Below are positions 62,276 to 64,000 of a DNA stretch of 64,000 nt, piece after piece (position 1 is the stretch's first letter; each line of letters begins with the position of its first letter). The translations under genes and the position numbers were made by a program. Source of the stretch: an uncultured Sunxiuqinia sp. (GTDB lineage: Bacteria; Bacteroidota; Bacteroidia; Bacteroidales; Prolixibacteraceae); the NCBI RefSeq assembly GCF_947495665.1, contig NZ_CANLZV010000005.1:1-64000 (forward strand). The letters are read 5' to 3'. The notes beneath the pieces were generated by a model, which saw only the letters and a program-made list of their open reading frames with translations, did not search any database and was not told where the DNA came from.

Positions 62276-63712
62276 ATGAAACGACTGAAAATTAAAGAAG
62301 TATTGACTGGCGGCCAAGTGGGTCAGCAAGTGTTGGTAAAAGGATGGGTACGAACCAAGCGCGGCAGTAAGAATGTCAATTTTATCGCCCTGAATGACGG
62401 ATCAACCATCAATAATTTGCAGGTTGTTGCTGATGTTGAAAAGTTTGGTGAAGAATTATTGCATAACATCAATACCAGCGCCGCACTGGGCATTACCGGT
62501 GAGTTGGTTGAATCAATGGGAAGCGGACAAGCCTTAGAACTGGTGGCTTCGGAAATTACGATTTACGGAAAATCCGATCCGGAAAAATACCCCATTCAAC
62601 CCAAAAAACACAGCCTGGAGTTTTTACGTGAAAACGCTCACCTCCGCTTTCGTACGGCTACTTTTAGTGCCGTTTTTCGCATTCGTCATGCCATGGCTTT
62701 TGCCATTCATAAATATTTCAACGACAAAGGCTTTTATTATTTGCATACCCCAATCATCACAGCTTCGGATGCTGAAGGCGCCGGACAAATGTTTCGGGTA
62801 TCCACCCTGCCTGCCGTTGAGCCTCCTTTAAATGAAGAAGGGGAAATTGACTATACCCAAGATTTTTTCGGACGTCCGACCAACCTGACCGTTTCGGGCC
62901 AGCTGGAAGGCGAGCTGGGAGCAACTGCTTTGGGTGAAGTGTACACTTTTGGCCCCACTTTCCGTGCTGAAAACTCAAACACCACCCGCCACCTGGCCGA
63001 GTTCTGGATGATTGAGCCGGAAATGGCATTTTACGAGCTGAAGGACAACATGGATCTGGCTGAAGACTTCCTGAAGTACCTGATTCGTTATGCCCTGGAC
63101 AACTGCATGGACGACCTGAAGTTTTTGAGCAACCGCCTGCAGCAAGAAGAAAAAAACAAACCACAGGATCAGCGTTCCATGGAGTTGATTGAAAAGCTTC
63201 AGTTTGTATTGGAGAATGATTTCATCCGCTGCACGTACACCGAAGCCATTGACATTCTGCGCAATTCCAAGCCATTCAAAAAAGGCAAATTCCAATATCC
63301 GGTAGAATGGGGCATCGACCTGCAAAGCGAGCACGAACGTTACCTGGTTGAAAAGCATTTCAAGAAACCCGTCATTCTTATTGACTATCCAAAGGATATC
63401 AAGGCTTTCTACATGAAGCAGAACGATGATGGCAAAACCGTGGCCGCCATGGATGTATTGTTCCCTCAAATCGGGGAAATCATCGGTGGATCAGAGCGCG
63501 AATCCGACTACGACAAGCTGGTTAAGCGCATGGAGGAAATGGATGTTCCAACTGATGAAATGTGGTGGTACCTCGACACCCGCCGCTTCGGAACCGTGCC
63601 TCACGCTGGTTTCGGCTTAGGCTTCGAACGCTTTATTTTATTTGCTACCGGCATGGGAAATATTCGCGACGTCATTGCCTTTCCACGGACACCCAAAAAT
63701 GCTGAGTTCTAA
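62276..63712 (+). CDS. asnS: Asparagine--tRNA ligase
   Basis: Class IIb aminoacyl-tRNA synthetase of 478 aa. OB-fold anticodon domain (about 15-105, [25 protein letters not shown]), motif 1 around [21 protein letters not shown], motif 2 [21 protein letters not shown] and motif 3 [27 protein letters not shown]. The EPE after motif 2 and overall length distinguish it from AspRS. Own promoter and terminator. Confidence 0.96.
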   Translation: MKRLKIKEVLTGGQVGQQVLVKGWVRTKRGSKNVNFIALNDGSTINNLQVVADVEKFGEELLHNINTSAALGITGELVESMGSGQALELVASEITIYGKSDPEKYPIQPKKHSLEFLRENAHLRFRTATFSAVFRIRHAMAFAIHKYFNDKGFYYLHTPIITASDAEGAGQMFRVSTLPAVEPPLNEEGEIDYTQDFFGRPTNLTVSGQLEGELGATALGEVYTFGPTFRAENSNTTRHLAEFWMIEPEMAFYELKDNMDLAEDFLKYLIRYALDNCMDDLKFLSNRLQQEEKNKPQDQRSMELIEKLQFVLENDFIRCTYTEAIDILRNSKPFKKGKFQYPVEWGIDLQSEHERYLVEKHFKKPVILIDYPKDIKAFYMKQNDDGKTVAAMDVLFPQIGEIIGGSERESDYDKLVKRMEEMDVPTDEMWWYLDTRRFGTVPHAGFGLGFERFILFATGMGNIRDVIAFPRTPKNAEF

Positions 63713-63741
63713 ACGAAAGAATTATTCATTGATAATAAATC

Positions 63742-63774
63742 AAAGAGGCTGTCCGCAAAGGATGGCCTCTTTTT
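63742..63774 (+). terminator. asnS terminator
   Basis: A 13-bp stem AAAGAGGCTGTCC/GGATGGCCTCTTT (two wobble pairs) with a GCAAA loop and a short T-run, 30 bases after the asnS stop. Confidence 0.8.
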
Positions 63775-63786
63775 GATTACAAAGCT

Positions 63787-63794
63787 TATATTTG
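63787..63794 (+). promoter_or_regulatory. -7 promoter element TATATTTG before rpoN
   Basis: Perfect TAnnTTTG 40 bases before the rpoN ATG. A second perfect match, TAACTTTG at 63811-63818, lies 16 bases before the ATG; either or both may be used. Confidence 0.5.
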
Positions 63795-63834
63795 TTATCC
63801 CGATAAAAGTTAACTTTGAAGAAAATAGGATAGT

Positions 63835-64000
63835 ATGCCATCTCAGAAATTAAGTTTACAGCAAAAACTGTTACAAAAGCTTTCACCTCAGCAGATTCAG
63901 GTGATTAAGCTTTTGGAGATCCCTACTATTCAGCTCGAACAGCGCATCAAAAAAGAGATTGAAGAAAATCCGGTTCTGGAATTGATTGATGACGAACCCA
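63835..64000 (+). CDS. rpoN: RNA polymerase sigma-54 factor (N-terminal part, truncated by window end)
   Basis: The first 55 codons read MPSQKLSLQQKLLQKLSPQQ and continue with IQVIKLLEIPTIQLEQRI and EENPVLELIDD. This is the glutamine- and leucine-rich activator-interacting region I of sigma-54, which is required for response to bacterial enhancer-binding proteins. The rest of the gene lies beyond the window. It follows asnS after a terminator and has its own promoter elements. Confidence 0.92.
   Translation, partial: MPSQKLSLQQKLLQKLSPQQIQVIKLLEIPTIQLEQRIKKEIEENPVLELIDDEP

Overview
The window comes from a Bacteroidota chromosome, most likely class Bacteroidia (Marinilabiliales/Prolixibacteraceae-like; this placement is inferred from gene content). 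The evidence is a SusC/SusD pair, several TonB-dependent receptors with CarboxypepD_reg-like N-termini, a type IX secretion C-terminal sorting domain, a GldA-type ABC ATPase, the long form of IspG, two CxxCH haem-binding proteins and many promoters with the Bacteroidota -7 element TAnnTTTG. Base composition is near 45-50% GC except for the first ~1.4 kb, which is about 70% A+T and looks acquired. I saw no rRNA, tRNA, CRISPR array, insertion sequence or integrase.

Layout. 0.3-1.4 kb: AT-rich PD-(D/E)XK nuclease-like gene followed by a folded repeat element. 1.7-7.4 kb: an 11-bp-periodic Pho-box-like array, a TonB receptor, a lipoprotein made of two nearly identical halves, then a tiny exported peptide flanked by two strong terminators. 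7.5-13.3 kb: two haem-binding proteins, an M3 oligopeptidase, a flavin reductase, a SnoaL-like lipoprotein and lgt. 13.3-13.6 kb: a degenerate 21-bp tandem repeat. 13.6-21.7 kb: one eight-gene phosphate operon on the minus strand (porin-pstS-pstC-pstA-pstB-phoU-phoB-phoR) behind a second Pho-box-like array. 22-38 kb: TonB receptor, metK with a structured leader, DUF493 protein, quinone oxidoreductase-like protein, GH106 family glycosidase, TPR histidine kinase, lipocalin-like lipoprotein, gldA plus glycosyltransferase, ispG and a HAD hydrolase.

38-52.8 kb is a polysaccharide utilisation locus on the minus strand: a kinase-less propeller/LuxR membrane regulator, SusC, SusD, a PKD-containing surface glycan-binding lipoprotein, a GH3 beta-glucosidase and two GH16 beta-glucanases (one a lipoprotein, one with a T9SS tail). 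The enzymes point to laminarin or another beta-1,3(-1,4)-glucan. 52.8-64 kb: mtnN, a GH2 beta-mannosidase, a Gfo/Idh-isomerase-Gfo/Idh sugar oxidoreductase operon, an XRE regulator, a Tat-type TIM-barrel isomerase, asnS and the start of rpoN.

The strongest new link is regulatory. The same 4 x 11-bp array with TGTAAT cores lies before the pst/pho operon and, 12 kb away, before the TonB receptor/duplicated-lipoprotein pair. This suggests PhoB controls both, and that the receptor/lipoprotein pair is an uncharacterised outer-membrane acquisition system induced by phosphate starvation. That assignment is inference from DNA motifs and has not been tested.
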